DNA from: Auritidibacter sp. Marseille-P8566
GTDB lineage: Bacteria; Bacteroidota; Bacteroidia; Flavobacteriales; Flavobacteriaceae
Reading direction: 5' to 3'
DNA length: 12,337 nucleotides
Assembly (NCBI GenBank): GCA_943325595.2
Contig: CALPQA020000017.1
Span: forward strand, 1 to 12,337
Below the pieces are notes generated by a model. That model was not told the origin of the DNA. It searched no databases and worked only from the letters and a program-made list of their open reading frames with translations. The position numbers were made by a program, and so were the translations under genes. Each line of letters begins with the position of its first letter. Position 1 is the first letter of the stretch. Positions 1-5,801 of this stretch are shown here, one piece after another.

Positions 1-243
1 AGACGTAGTAGAATTCTTTGAACAAACATTAAAAATCGACCTCGGACAATACCACAGAGTCTTTCTAGAAATTAGAATCCGTAAAACAAACCGCACCAAA
101 TTCCTAAACACCCTAAAAGAAACCCTAACCAAAAGAATGGACAATTCAGACGAGTAATAAAAAAACACCGTAAAAAAAACACCAAAACACCGTAATGTGA
201 TGGAATTCTTATGGAATAAATTGCACTGCAATTAAAAAAAAAG
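1..243 (+). repeat. Direct repeat, left copy (RteC 3' end plus downstream region)
   Basis: Left copy of a direct repeat whose right copy is at 1495-1737. The offset is a constant 1494 bp with no indels from base 1 to the palindrome ATTGCACTGCAAT at 220-232. Identity is high in the coding part and the first 40 or so bases after the stop, including the repeated AACACCGTAA words. It falls in the next 27 bases (8 differences), returns at the palindrome, then fades in an A-run. The repeat may extend left beyond the window. Confidence 0.9.
2..157 (+). CDS. RteC-family protein, C-terminal end (cut by window edge)
   Basis: An open frame enters from the left edge and encodes 51 residues before TAA at 155-157. 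The segment reads DVVEFFEQTLKIDLGQYHR, then FLEIRIRKTNRTKFL, and ends KRMDNSDE. This pattern (FF..T..IDLG.Y, the R.RK..RTKFL block, then a basic KRMD end) is what I recognise as the C-terminus of RteC-domain proteins. RteC was first described as a regulator of conjugative transposon excision in Bacteroides; flavobacterial paralogues are common and often of unknown role. The N-terminal part lies outside the window, so I cannot tell whether the gene is intact. A second, truncated copy of the same end lies at 1385-1651. The two differ at 5 of 157 bases here, with one amino-acid change (Q/K). Family assignment is from memory of the motif. Confidence 0.7.
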   Translation, partial: DVVEFFEQTLKIDLGQYHRVFLEIRIRKTNRTKFLNTLKETLTKRMDNSDE

Positions 244-262
244 GTAACTTTTCAAGACAAAG

Positions 263-294
263 CGATCCAATTAAGTTGATCGTTATTATTTTTT
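263..294 (+). terminator. Possible weak terminator after the RteC-family gene
   Basis: CGATC at 263-267 and GATCG at 278-282 form a short imperfect hairpin (8 of 10 pairs if the interior is included), followed by a T-rich tract at 283-294. The stem is short and AT-rich. It could instead be chance in AT-rich DNA. It lies between the RteC end and the nuclease gene that starts at 350. Confidence 0.3.
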
Positions 295-349
295 CAAATC
301 TATATAGAAGTAGCAGCAACCCTATTTGACACTTCAAAAACACTAATAA

Positions 350-1327
350 ATGGAAGAAAAACAATTAGAAATACTATTCAGAAAATTTCTCCTAAATAAA
401 GGATTTACAAATGGAAACATGCTTTCACAAGTTGCACTAAGAACAACAGGCGAAGGTGTTTTTCGACCGGATTTGGTTATTATTGATTTAGATAATAAGG
501 AATATGTTGCACTAGTAGAATTTAAGACAACAATAGACGAAAGAATTAAAGTAAATGCATTAGGGCAATTCTACAAATATTTTAGTTTATTGGGAAGCCA
601 AGCAATACCAGCATTTCTTGTTTTTTCAATTTCTACAGACGACTTTCAAATTTTATCGCTTACAAAAGGTAACACCTTTGAACCAATTACAAAAGAAGAG
701 TTTCCTTCATTTCAAACCCTTTCAGCCAATCGACTTACAGAAGAAAAACTAAAAGAAAGAGAAGTTGAATTCAAAACCTTAAGAGAGTTAGAACTTAAAA
801 AATTGAAGTCGCGACAAATATCATATCTATCTCTTATTAGTTTAATCATCGGAGTATTTGTGTCTTTCATAACAATTTTTTATCAGCAGAATGAGTTTAA
901 TAAACCAAGATTTTTAGAAAATAATTGCTGTGACAGCATACAAAAAAAGTATCTTGTGCTAAACAACAAACTAATTGAATTTGAAAAGCATTTAAAGTTA
1001 ATTTCAATTCCTTCAAGTCATAATGACACTATATATTCATCCGCAAAATTTTCAATTCTAGAGCAAAGAATTAAGATTATTGAAATAGGAATATCTGAAA
1101 ATCCTGAAAAATCACTTTCAATCCTACAACTACATAATGAAATTGAACAGCTTAGAAAGTCTGACGAATTTATTAAAGAATTAACTCAAGAGAAAATAGA
1201 AAATTTGAATGACAAGCTAAATCTAGTGAATAGTTTTATGTTTGGTCTGTTCATTACAATTTTTGGAGCTATACTTAGTTATGCTTTCACAAATTTAAAG
1301 ACAAATAAAAATTACAATGAAGCATAG
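350..1327 (+). CDS. Predicted two-TM membrane-anchored PD-(D/E)XK nuclease
   Basis: A 325-residue protein I cannot assign to a named family. The N-terminal 125 residues look like a restriction-endonuclease fold of the HsdR-N type: R39-P40-D41-LVIIDLD is followed by VEFK with E57 and K59, the spaced D...ExK signature of PD-(D/E)XK enzymes, and then by mixed helix and strand (FYKYFSLLGSQ, AFLVFSI). A charged helical linker (129-155) leads to a hydrophobic helix at about 159-178. Next comes a mostly helical, coiled-coil-prone segment (about 185-293) containing Cys193-Cys194. A second hydrophobic helix lies at about 294-315, with a short basic tail. The simplest topology puts the nuclease and tail in the cytoplasm and the 115-residue helical region outside. 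There is no signal peptide. The ATG at 350 is preceded only by AT-rich sequence, normal for Bacteroidota. An attC-like hairpin begins 8 bases after the stop and RteC repeats flank the gene. A defence effector role is inferred from fold and context; partner genes are absent. Confidence 0.75.
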   Translation: MEEKQLEILFRKFLLNKGFTNGNMLSQVALRTTGEGVFRPDLVIIDLDNKEYVALVEFKTTIDERIKVNALGQFYKYFSLLGSQAIPAFLVFSISTDDFQILSLTKGNTFEPITKEEFPSFQTLSANRLTEEKLKEREVEFKTLRELELKKLKSRQISYLSLISLIIGVFVSFITIFYQQNEFNKPRFLENNCCDSIQKKYLVLNNKLIEFEKHLKLISIPSSHNDTIYSSAKFSILEQRIKIIEIGISENPEKSLSILQLHNEIEQLRKSDEFIKELTQEKIENLNDKLNLVNSFMFGLFITIFGAILSYAFTNLKTNKNYNEA

Positions 1328-1335
1328 CGACTCAA

Positions 1336-1390
1336 GGGCAGCTGATAACCCCCGCTACCGAGCGATTCCCATCGGCGTGGCAATCAAAAC
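1336..1390 (+). repeat. GC-rich attC-like hairpin after the nuclease gene
   Basis: A GC-rich island in AT-rich surroundings starts 8 bases after the nuclease stop. CGAT at 1363-1366 pairs with ATCG at 1371-1374 around a TCCC loop. GCTAC (1354-1358) can pair with GTGGC (1377-1381) with one T-G wobble and an asymmetric bulge between. The preceding GATAAC (1344-1349) resembles the outer left box of an integron attC site. The expected right box GTTRRRY is missing, because the sequence passes directly into RteC coding sequence after AATCAAAAC. I therefore read it as an attC-like tail with a lost or altered right end. It could also be a terminator or a dispersed palindrome. Confidence 0.4.
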
Positions 1391-1651
1391 CCAAAAGTAA
1401 TTCAAACACTGACAGGTTCCAAAGTAGCATTAATAGAACTACTATATGCTCTCCATGCCGAGGGCACATTCAATTTTGGAACTTCCGACCTAAAAGACGT
1501 AGTAGAATTCTTCGAAAAAACATTAAAAATCGACTTAGGACAATACCACAGAGTCTTTCTAGAAATTAGAATCCGAAAAACAAACCGCACCAAATTCCTA
1601 AACACCCTAAAAGAAACCCTAACCAAAAGAATGGACAATTCAGACGAGTAA
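1385..1651 (+). pseudogene. Truncated second copy of the RteC-family C-terminus
   Basis: An open frame in the same phase as the 2-157 copy runs to TAA at 1649-1651. It adds upstream residues not visible in the left copy: NPKVIQTLTGSKVALIELL, then YALHAEGTFNFGTSDLKD, which fits the RteC C-terminal domain (the TGSK..LIELLYALH block). There is no start codon in a sensible place. Upstream the frame runs into the GC-rich hairpin and a stop at 1346-1348, so this is a 5'-truncated remnant of about 88 codons. It differs from the left copy by five bases over 157, four of them silent, so the two diverged while both were under protein-level selection. The junction is near 1385, just after AATCAAAAC. Confidence 0.75.
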
Positions 1652-1737
1652 TAAAAAAACACCGTAAAAAAAACACCAAAACACCGTAATATGCTAAAAT
1701 TCTTGCAGAGTAAATTGCACTGCAATATATAAAAAGG
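1495..1737 (+). repeat. Direct repeat, right copy (RteC 3' end plus downstream region)
   Basis: Partner of the repeat at 1-243, offset exactly 1494 bp. The palindrome ATTGCACTGCAAT recurs here at 1714-1726. Beyond it the two copies share only a vague A-run and GG(T/C)A(A/T)CTTT pattern. Between the copies lie the membrane nuclease gene and its attC-like tail. Confidence 0.9.
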
Positions 1738-1757
1738 CATCTTTAATATTATTAATT

Positions 1758-1781
1758 ATGCCAATTTTAGGTTATTGGCAT
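1758..1781 (+). other. Perfect 8-bp inverted repeat (hairpin), possible terminator
   Basis: ATGCCAAT (1758-1765) and ATTGGCAT (1774-1781) are perfect inverted repeats around an 8-base loop, downstream of the truncated RteC copy. A third copy of the inner word, GGCAT at 1736-1740, can also pair with ATGCC at 1758-1762, so two mutually exclusive stems are possible. The following TATTTAG is only weakly T-rich, so a terminator role is uncertain. A 10-bp perfect palindrome, ATACATGTAT, lies just downstream at 1791-1800. Confidence 0.4.
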
Positions 1782-1878
1782 TATTTAGCCATACATGTAT
1801 ACAAGTTGGCAAACATTTTAAACCAAAACTAGAAAATTCACGATTAATTGATAAAAAAACACTCATTAATATATATAT

Positions 1879-2178
1879 ATGTCAGAAAACAATAATAAAA
1901 TTCCAAAAACTTTCGAAGAATTTGGTCTTACTTTTATTCCAAACGAGGATTGTATTACTTGTAATTTAGGTTCCTGTCACAATAATGTAACATCAAGAAT
2001 TGATGGAAAAGAATACAATGTACATATTACAGTAAACTACGATGATAATGACTTTTATGTGACAGCAACAGAAAGTGGATCCGTTGATTCACCTTATGAT
2101 GTATTTGAAATATTCAGAGAAGAAAGTGAAGCTGTCAAATTTGTTTGTGATAGATTTGATTGGTTTAAATGCTTTTAG
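1879..2178 (+). CDS. Small Cys-containing protein of unknown function
   Basis: A 99-residue protein I do not recognise. It is acidic and has no signal peptide or membrane helix. Cysteines at 25, 28 and 33 (CITCNLGSC) form a CxxCxxxxC cluster, with two more at 90 and 98, so metal or disulfide binding is possible. The middle (about residues 43-65) alternates like beta-strands (YNVHITVNY, DFYVTAT). The end is helical and aromatic (AVKFVCDRFDWFKCF). The ATG follows a TA repeat (TATATATAT) with no Shine-Dalgarno. An overlapping frame at 1775-1969 is less protein-like. The gene stands alone: an RteC remnant lies upstream and 223 bases separate it from the DUF4297-like gene. Its role cannot be inferred; a small regulator, inhibitor or cargo protein are all open. 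Confidence 0.6.
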   Translation: MSENNNKIPKTFEEFGLTFIPNEDCITCNLGSCHNNVTSRIDGKEYNVHITVNYDDNDFYVTATESGSVDSPYDVFEIFREESEAVKFVCDRFDWFKCF

Positions 2179-2401
2179 TCTATAAAATTGATTTTGACCC
2201 GATAGCGCGAATTTACAATCCGTACTTTCAATATAAATCAATTCTTATTTAGTAGATAAAATCTATTTATTTGATGAATATAATAATTGTATAAAATAGG
2301 GATAATCAACATAATTAGGGGCGTATACTAGCTAGTTTGTAGCGCATATATATATAAGTTATGCCTCCTGCTAAGAACGACAACAAACACGACAAAATAA
2401 A
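2179..2401. other. Intergenic region with degenerate repeat and cassette-like left boundary
   Basis: No gene seen. GCGCGAATT (2205-2213) and AATCCGTAC (about 2217-2225) make a degenerate inverted repeat of the kind I associate with dispersed Bacteroidota repeats (AGCGCGGATT...AATCCGTGC). Near the downstream end a TA-rich stretch (2346-2357) leads into AAG followed by TTATGCC at 2359-2365, the left arm of the inverted repeat bracketing the next operon. The promoter for that operon should lie here, but no convincing -33/-7 pair is visible. Confidence 0.4.
2359..2372 (+). repeat. Left arm of inverted repeat bracketing the nuclease-HerA operon
   Basis: TTATGCCTCCTGCT here is the near-complement of AGCACGAAGGCATAA at 5445-5459. 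Seven bases match perfectly (TTATGCC/GGCATAA), and the match continues with one substitution and one single-base gap. The arm begins 43 bases before the first gene of the operon. In integron terms G|TTATGCC would be the junction at which a cassette begins; in transposon terms it would be a terminal inverted repeat. Neither is proven. Confidence 0.5.
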
Positions 2402-3634
2402 ATGGCAGACAGAACCGCAATAGATACAATTCGAGGATACTTTTATCAATTTGACTATTCTATAATTTCTCTATTAAAATTATCAAATTGCACAGAATCT
2501 ATTTTAGTAGAAGGAGTAGAAGATATTGACATCACAACTGCGTCAGAAACAATTGCAATCCAATGTAAATACTATGAAAAGACCGAATACAATCATTCTG
2601 TAATTGCTGAACCAATTAGACTAATGTTGAATCATTTTAAAGAGGTAAAATTAGGTAATAAGGCTGAAATAAAATACAAATTAAGAGGCTACTATAAATC
2701 AGGTCAATCAAAATTGGCTTTGCCCTTAAGTATTCAATGCTTAAAGGAAAACTTTTTAACATACACTAGGACCGAAAAAATTAGTAATGTAAATACTAAA
2801 GTCAAACATTTTCATCACACTGAACTTAGTCTTAGTGATGCAGACTTAATTGAATTTATTAGATTACTTGAAATTGACATAAATGCAGTTGAATTTGAAA
2901 AACAATTTAAGGAAATTATAAGTCTTTTCAAGACGACATTTAATTGTAGTGACTTTTCATCTGAATTCTATTTTTACAATAGTGCATTGAGGGTTTTAAG
3001 AGACATATCTAAAGACTCAAATCAATCAAATAGAAATATTACAAAAGCAGAATTTTTACATAGGGTAAATAATTCAAGGATATTATTTAATGAATGGTAT
3101 GTCCTAATAAAAGGAGAAAAAGCTCATTATGCTAATTTAAGAAAGGAATATTTTAGCAATGTAAATATCTTGTTCAAAGAAAGGTTTTTTCTTTTTGAAA
3201 TTGAACCAAGCTCGTATTCACGAAGTGATACAAAAACGCTCTTAAATCTAGTTATTAAGAATTACACGAAAATAATAAATCAACCTACTCCATTTTGCCC
3301 ATACATATATATTCATGGAATAACTAATTCAGAGTTGATAGAATTAAAAAAGGATTTAACAGAAGATGAAATTATAATTGAAGATGGTTTTGATTATGAG
3401 GGAGCCGAATTCAATCCGAAATCTGTAATAAAAAAGCCAGCTCTTTCATATCAAATCAAACTTAAATTTCTGAATAAATTGGAATACTTAAATGACACCA
3501 TCAGTTTAACTGGTAGACGGTCTGAAATTTATCAATTTTATTTAAATGACATTTATTTTGATTACAATTCAAATTCTATTAAAGAAGTAAAAATCCAAGT
3601 CGACAACCTAAATAAAATTAAAAACATACTATAG
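2402..3634 (+). CDS. DUF4297/Cap4-like nuclease partner of HerA
   Basis: A 410-residue protein. Its N-terminus carries the pattern I associate with the DUF4297 (Cap4-type dsDNA endonuclease) domain: G12-YFYQ-FDYSI, then ILVEGVEDIDI (34-44, with E40, D41 and D43), then IAIQCKYY with Q54 and K56. This fits a PD-(D/E)XK nuclease core in which Gln replaces the usual Glu, as in Mrr-like enzymes. The next block, EYNHSVIAEPIRLMLNHFK (62-80), looks like the conserved helix after the core. Residues 110-410 are mixed helix and strand with no domain I recognise, probably the oligomerisation or HerA-binding part. There is no membrane segment. The stop TAG is followed with no gap by the ATG of the HerA gene, so the two are co-translated. 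DUF4297-HerA pairs are established anti-phage systems in which the ATPase and nuclease form a large complex. The nuclease call rests on motifs; a more distant relative of DUF4297 is possible. Confidence 0.75.
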   Translation: MADRTAIDTIRGYFYQFDYSIISLLKLSNCTESILVEGVEDIDITTASETIAIQCKYYEKTEYNHSVIAEPIRLMLNHFKEVKLGNKAEIKYKLRGYYKSGQSKLALPLSIQCLKENFLTYTRTEKISNVNTKVKHFHHTELSLSDADLIEFIRLLEIDINAVEFEKQFKEIISLFKTTFNCSDFSSEFYFYNSALRVLRDISKDSNQSNRNITKAEFLHRVNNSRILFNEWYVLIKGEKAHYANLRKEYFSNVNILFKERFFLFEIEPSSYSRSDTKTLLNLVIKNYTKIINQPTPFCPYIYIHGITNSELIELKKDLTEDEIIIEDGFDYEGAEFNPKSVIKKPALSYQIKLKFLNKLEYLNDTISLTGRRSEIYQFYLNDIYFDYNSNSIKEVKIQVDNLNKIKNIL

Positions 3635-5440
3635 ATGAGCACAGAAGAATCAATGGAGCAGAATGCTCAAGTTATTGCGGTATTTCCTGATAAAGTAAAA
3701 ATATCTGTTAAAGATTTGGAAATATTTAAAAATGTTGACGAAACATTGAAAGTAGGTTCATACTTAAAAATTGAAGATAGTGAGAACGCAAGTTTAATAG
3801 CAATAATTGAAAATTTTCAAATTTCAATTCGAGACATTAGGGATGAAAATGGAGAAATAAAACATGTTAGAGAGCATATTATAGAAGCATTTCCTCTTGG
3901 TGTTTTAAGATATGGAAAATTTGAGAGAGGCGGTGATTCGCTTGCTATCCCACCTAAAAATGTAATACCTGCAACTGTTGAAGAGATTAAAAAAATATAT
4001 GAAGAATCAATAGAAGAAAAGGAAAGTTATACCTTCTCATCGTTATCATCTAATCCAACAGTTAGAGTTCCTGTAAATGGAAATAAGTTTTTTAACAAAC
4101 ATATTGCTATTGTTGGATCAACTGGTTCAGGAAAATCTCATACTTTATCCTCAATTATTCAGAAAGCAGTTTCAACAAAAGATGGCGATTTTTCACTAAA
4201 CAATTCTCATGTCATCATTTTTGATATTCATTCAGAATACAAGTCAGCATTCCCAAATGCAAATTTTATTGATATTTCTAATCTTGCCTTACCGTATTGG
4301 TTATTAAACAGTGAAGAACTTGAGGAGATATTACTAGACACTGGTGAAAGAGACAATTACAACCAATCTTCGGTATTTAGAAAATTAGTTACAGAAAATA
4401 AAAAGAAACACAATCCAAGTCTCACAAAAGTATTCTATGACACGCCTTTGTTTTTTGACATCACAGAAGTTCAAAATGCTTTATACAACTTAAAAAACGA
4501 AACAAAAAACTCAAAATCTTCTAGTCGCTATATGGTTGTTGATGCTTCATATACATGTACGGATAGCAGTACAACGGTTGATACGGGTTTGTTATTAAGT
4601 GAAGAAGAAAAAATTGCCAAGTACTTTGAAGGAGAATTGCAGTTTCACCCTACAAAAAATCAAAATGTAACGAAAGGAGATTATGCAGAGGGAACACTTG
4701 ACAAATTTTTCGTGAGGTTTCAAGAAAAAATCAATCAAGACCGCCTTTCGTTTCTATTTGGTAACCATGCTAAAACCATGTCTTTTGAAAATACTCTAAA
4801 AAATCTATTAGGTTATACTTCAACGAATAAATCAAACATTACTGTGATTGATTTAAGTGGTGTTCCTTTCGAGGTTTTAAGCATTACTGTTTCATTAATT
4901 TCAAGATTAATTTTTGAGCATGGATATTTTTATAAAAGACTAAGGTGTACTTCTAATCCAAGCGAAACAATCAACAATGATGTTCCTATATTACTAGTAT
5001 ATGAAGAAGCACATAAGTATGTTCCAAATAGTGAACTAGTCAAATTTCGTTCATCAAAAAAATCAATTGAAAGGATTGCTAAGGAAGGTAGAAAGTATGG
5101 AGTGACGTTGCTTTTAGCTAGTCAAAGACCTTCTGAAATCTCGGAAACTATTTTTTCACAATGCAACAATTTTATCGCAATGCGACTTACAAATCCAGTC
5201 GACCAGAGCTATGTCAAAAAATTATTACCAGATTCTTTAGGTTCATTAGTTGATAAAATGACTTCTTTGAAACAGGGTGAGGCAATTCTTGTGGGCGAAT
5301 CCATAATTTTACCATCAATAGTTAAAATAGACAGATGTGACCCACAACCTTCATCAAATGACATTCCATATTGGGAACTTTGGAAAAATGAATGGAAGGA
5401 CATGAATTTTGAGGAATTAAAAAATGAATGGTACAAATAG
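3635..5440 (+). CDS. herA: HerA-type hexameric ATPase/DNA translocase
   Basis: A 601-residue member of the HerA/FtsK branch of P-loop ATPases. Residues 10-135 form a beta-rich N-terminal HAS-barrel-like domain containing FPLGVLRYGKF. Walker A is GSTGSGKS (161-168). VIIFDIHSEY (193-202) matches the HerA 'D-H-EY' element. Walker B is LLVYEEAHKYVP, with the EEAH box at 457-460. KEGRKYGVTLLLASQRPSE (483-501) is the sensor/arginine-finger region typical of HerA, and IAMRLTNPVDQSYVKKLLP follows. Residues 235-395 form an insert between the Walker motifs, including an acidic stretch near 322-335. Archaeal HerA works with NurA in end resection; here the neighbour is a DUF4297-like nuclease, pointing to the defence-type HerA. 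The ATG abuts the upstream stop (TAG-ATG), implying translational coupling. An attC-like element begins 22 bases after the stop. Confidence 0.9.
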   Translation: MSTEESMEQNAQVIAVFPDKVKISVKDLEIFKNVDETLKVGSYLKIEDSENASLIAIIENFQISIRDIRDENGEIKHVREHIIEAFPLGVLRYGKFERGGDSLAIPPKNVIPATVEEIKKIYEESIEEKESYTFSSLSSNPTVRVPVNGNKFFNKHIAIVGSTGSGKSHTLSSIIQKAVSTKDGDFSLNNSHVIIFDIHSEYKSAFPNANFIDISNLALPYWLLNSEELEEILLDTGERDNYNQSSVFRKLVTENKKKHNPSLTKVFYDTPLFFDITEVQNALYNLKNETKNSKSSSRYMVVDASYTCTDSSTTVDTGLLLSEEEKIAKYFEGELQFHPTKNQNVTKGDYAEGTLDKFFVRFQEKINQDRLSFLFGNHAKTMSFENTLKNLLGYTSTNKSNITVIDLSGVPFEVLSITVSLISRLIFEHGYFYKRLRCTSNPSETINNDVPILLVYEEAHKYVPNSELVKFRSSKKSIERIAKEGRKYGVTLLLASQRPSEISETIFSQCNNFIAMRLTNPVDQSYVKKLLPDSLGSLVDKMTSLKQGEAILVGESIILPSIVKIDRCDPQPSSNDIPYWELWKNEWKDMNFEELKNEWYK

Positions 5441-5444
5441 AAAA

Positions 5445-5459
5445 AGCACGAAGGCATAA
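5445..5459 (-). repeat. Right arm of inverted repeat bracketing the nuclease-HerA operon
   Basis: AGCACGAAGGCATAA, near-complement of TTATGCCTCCTGCT at 2359-2372. It starts 5 bases after the HerA stop and runs into the attC-like fold at 5462. GGCATAA occupies the position of the outer left box of an attC site, and in a cassette that box is expected to be complementary to the cassette's own first bases, as seen here. Confidence 0.5.
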
Positions 5460-5461
5460 TA

Positions 5462-5579
5462 GGCGTTTGGCAAAAAAGCGGGTTCAGTGCTTATATGAAG
5501 TTTTGTACTTCATATCAAATTCAGTGCTGGCAGACAGTTTGGTGCTCCGAAATCCGCTTCTTCTCCAAGCGCCAAAACG
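5462..5579 (+). repeat. attC-like folded cassette end
   Basis: A 118-base nested inverted-repeat element. Outer arms: GGCGTTTGGC (5462-5471) and GCGCCAAAACG (5569-5579), which pair with one extra A on the right. Next inward, GCGG(G) at 5478-5482 faces CCGC at 5554-5557. At the centre ATATGAAGT (5493-5501) and ACTTCATAT (5507-5515) form a perfect 9-bp hairpin with a 5-base loop. A 9-base direct repeat, TTCAGTGCT, occurs at 5483-5491 and 5520-5528. After the outer right arm comes G|TTACTACC, where a GTT crossover would sit. This layout (outer box, inner box, variable palindromic centre, inner box, GTT) is that of an integron attC site, although the last box does not match GTTRRRY exactly. A dispersed Bacteroidota repeat is the alternative. 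Confidence 0.5.
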
Positions 5580-5607
5580 TTACTACCCAAGTTTAACTAG
5601 ATATTTC

Positions 5608-5646
5608 ATTTGCGAAACACTACACAATCTGTAGTTAATCGCAAAT
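5608..5646 (+). other. Strong nested hairpin
   Basis: ATTTGCGA (5608-5615) pairs perfectly with TCGCAAAT (5639-5646). CTACA (5620-5624) pairs with TGTAG (5630-5634) across a 5-base loop. The 4-base segments between them mostly do not pair. Downstream sequence is TA-rich rather than a T-run, so this is not a classic terminator. It may be an operator, a recombination-type fold or a transcript end. The word ATCGCAA recurs just downstream near 5668. Confidence 0.5.
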
Positions 5647-5726
5647 AATATATATCACATATCGCAATATGCATTTTTTGACCCAATTATTAAGCAAATT
5701 TAGGGGATTAAAAAAAATTAACTTTC

Positions 5727-5749
5727 GGCAATAAAACTATTTTACTGCC
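5727..5749. promoter_or_regulatory. Candidate operator palindrome of the AbiE-type operon
   Basis: A 23-base imperfect palindrome: GGCA, one mismatched base, TAAAA, a CTA centre, TTTTA, one mismatched base, TGCC. It lies 53 bases upstream of the antitoxin GTG, where a promoter is expected. AbiEi-type antitoxins are known to repress their own operon by binding inverted repeats in the promoter, and this one has a winged helix-turn-helix, so autoregulation here is a reasonable inference. No clear -7 box is visible next to it. Confidence 0.4.
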
Positions 5750-5801
5750 AAAACTTAATTTCAAAATAAAAAGTGGTACATTCGCCATAAATAAGAACAA
5801 A

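Larger units (their letters stand above)
5441..5801. other. Gene-free spacer between HerA and the AbiE pair
   Basis: 361 bases without a convincing gene. It contains, in order, the right arm of the operon-bracketing repeat, a long folded attC-like element, a strong nested hairpin, and a palindrome upstream of the toxin-antitoxin operon, each listed separately. A frame at 5428-5634 crosses the folded element and has no protein character. Confidence 0.6.

Noticed and set aside
1402..1740. 112-codon open frame on the minus strand
   Set aside because: It is the shadow of the RteC remnant on the plus strand, whose protein sequence is recognisable and repeated at 2-157.
1775..1969. 64-codon plus-strand frame upstream of and overlapping the 99-residue gene
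   Set aside because: It crosses a palindrome and TA repeats, has no protein character, and overlaps a better frame starting at 1879.
5428..5634. 68-codon plus-strand frame after HerA
   Set aside because: It runs straight through the nested palindromic element and its composition follows that structure.
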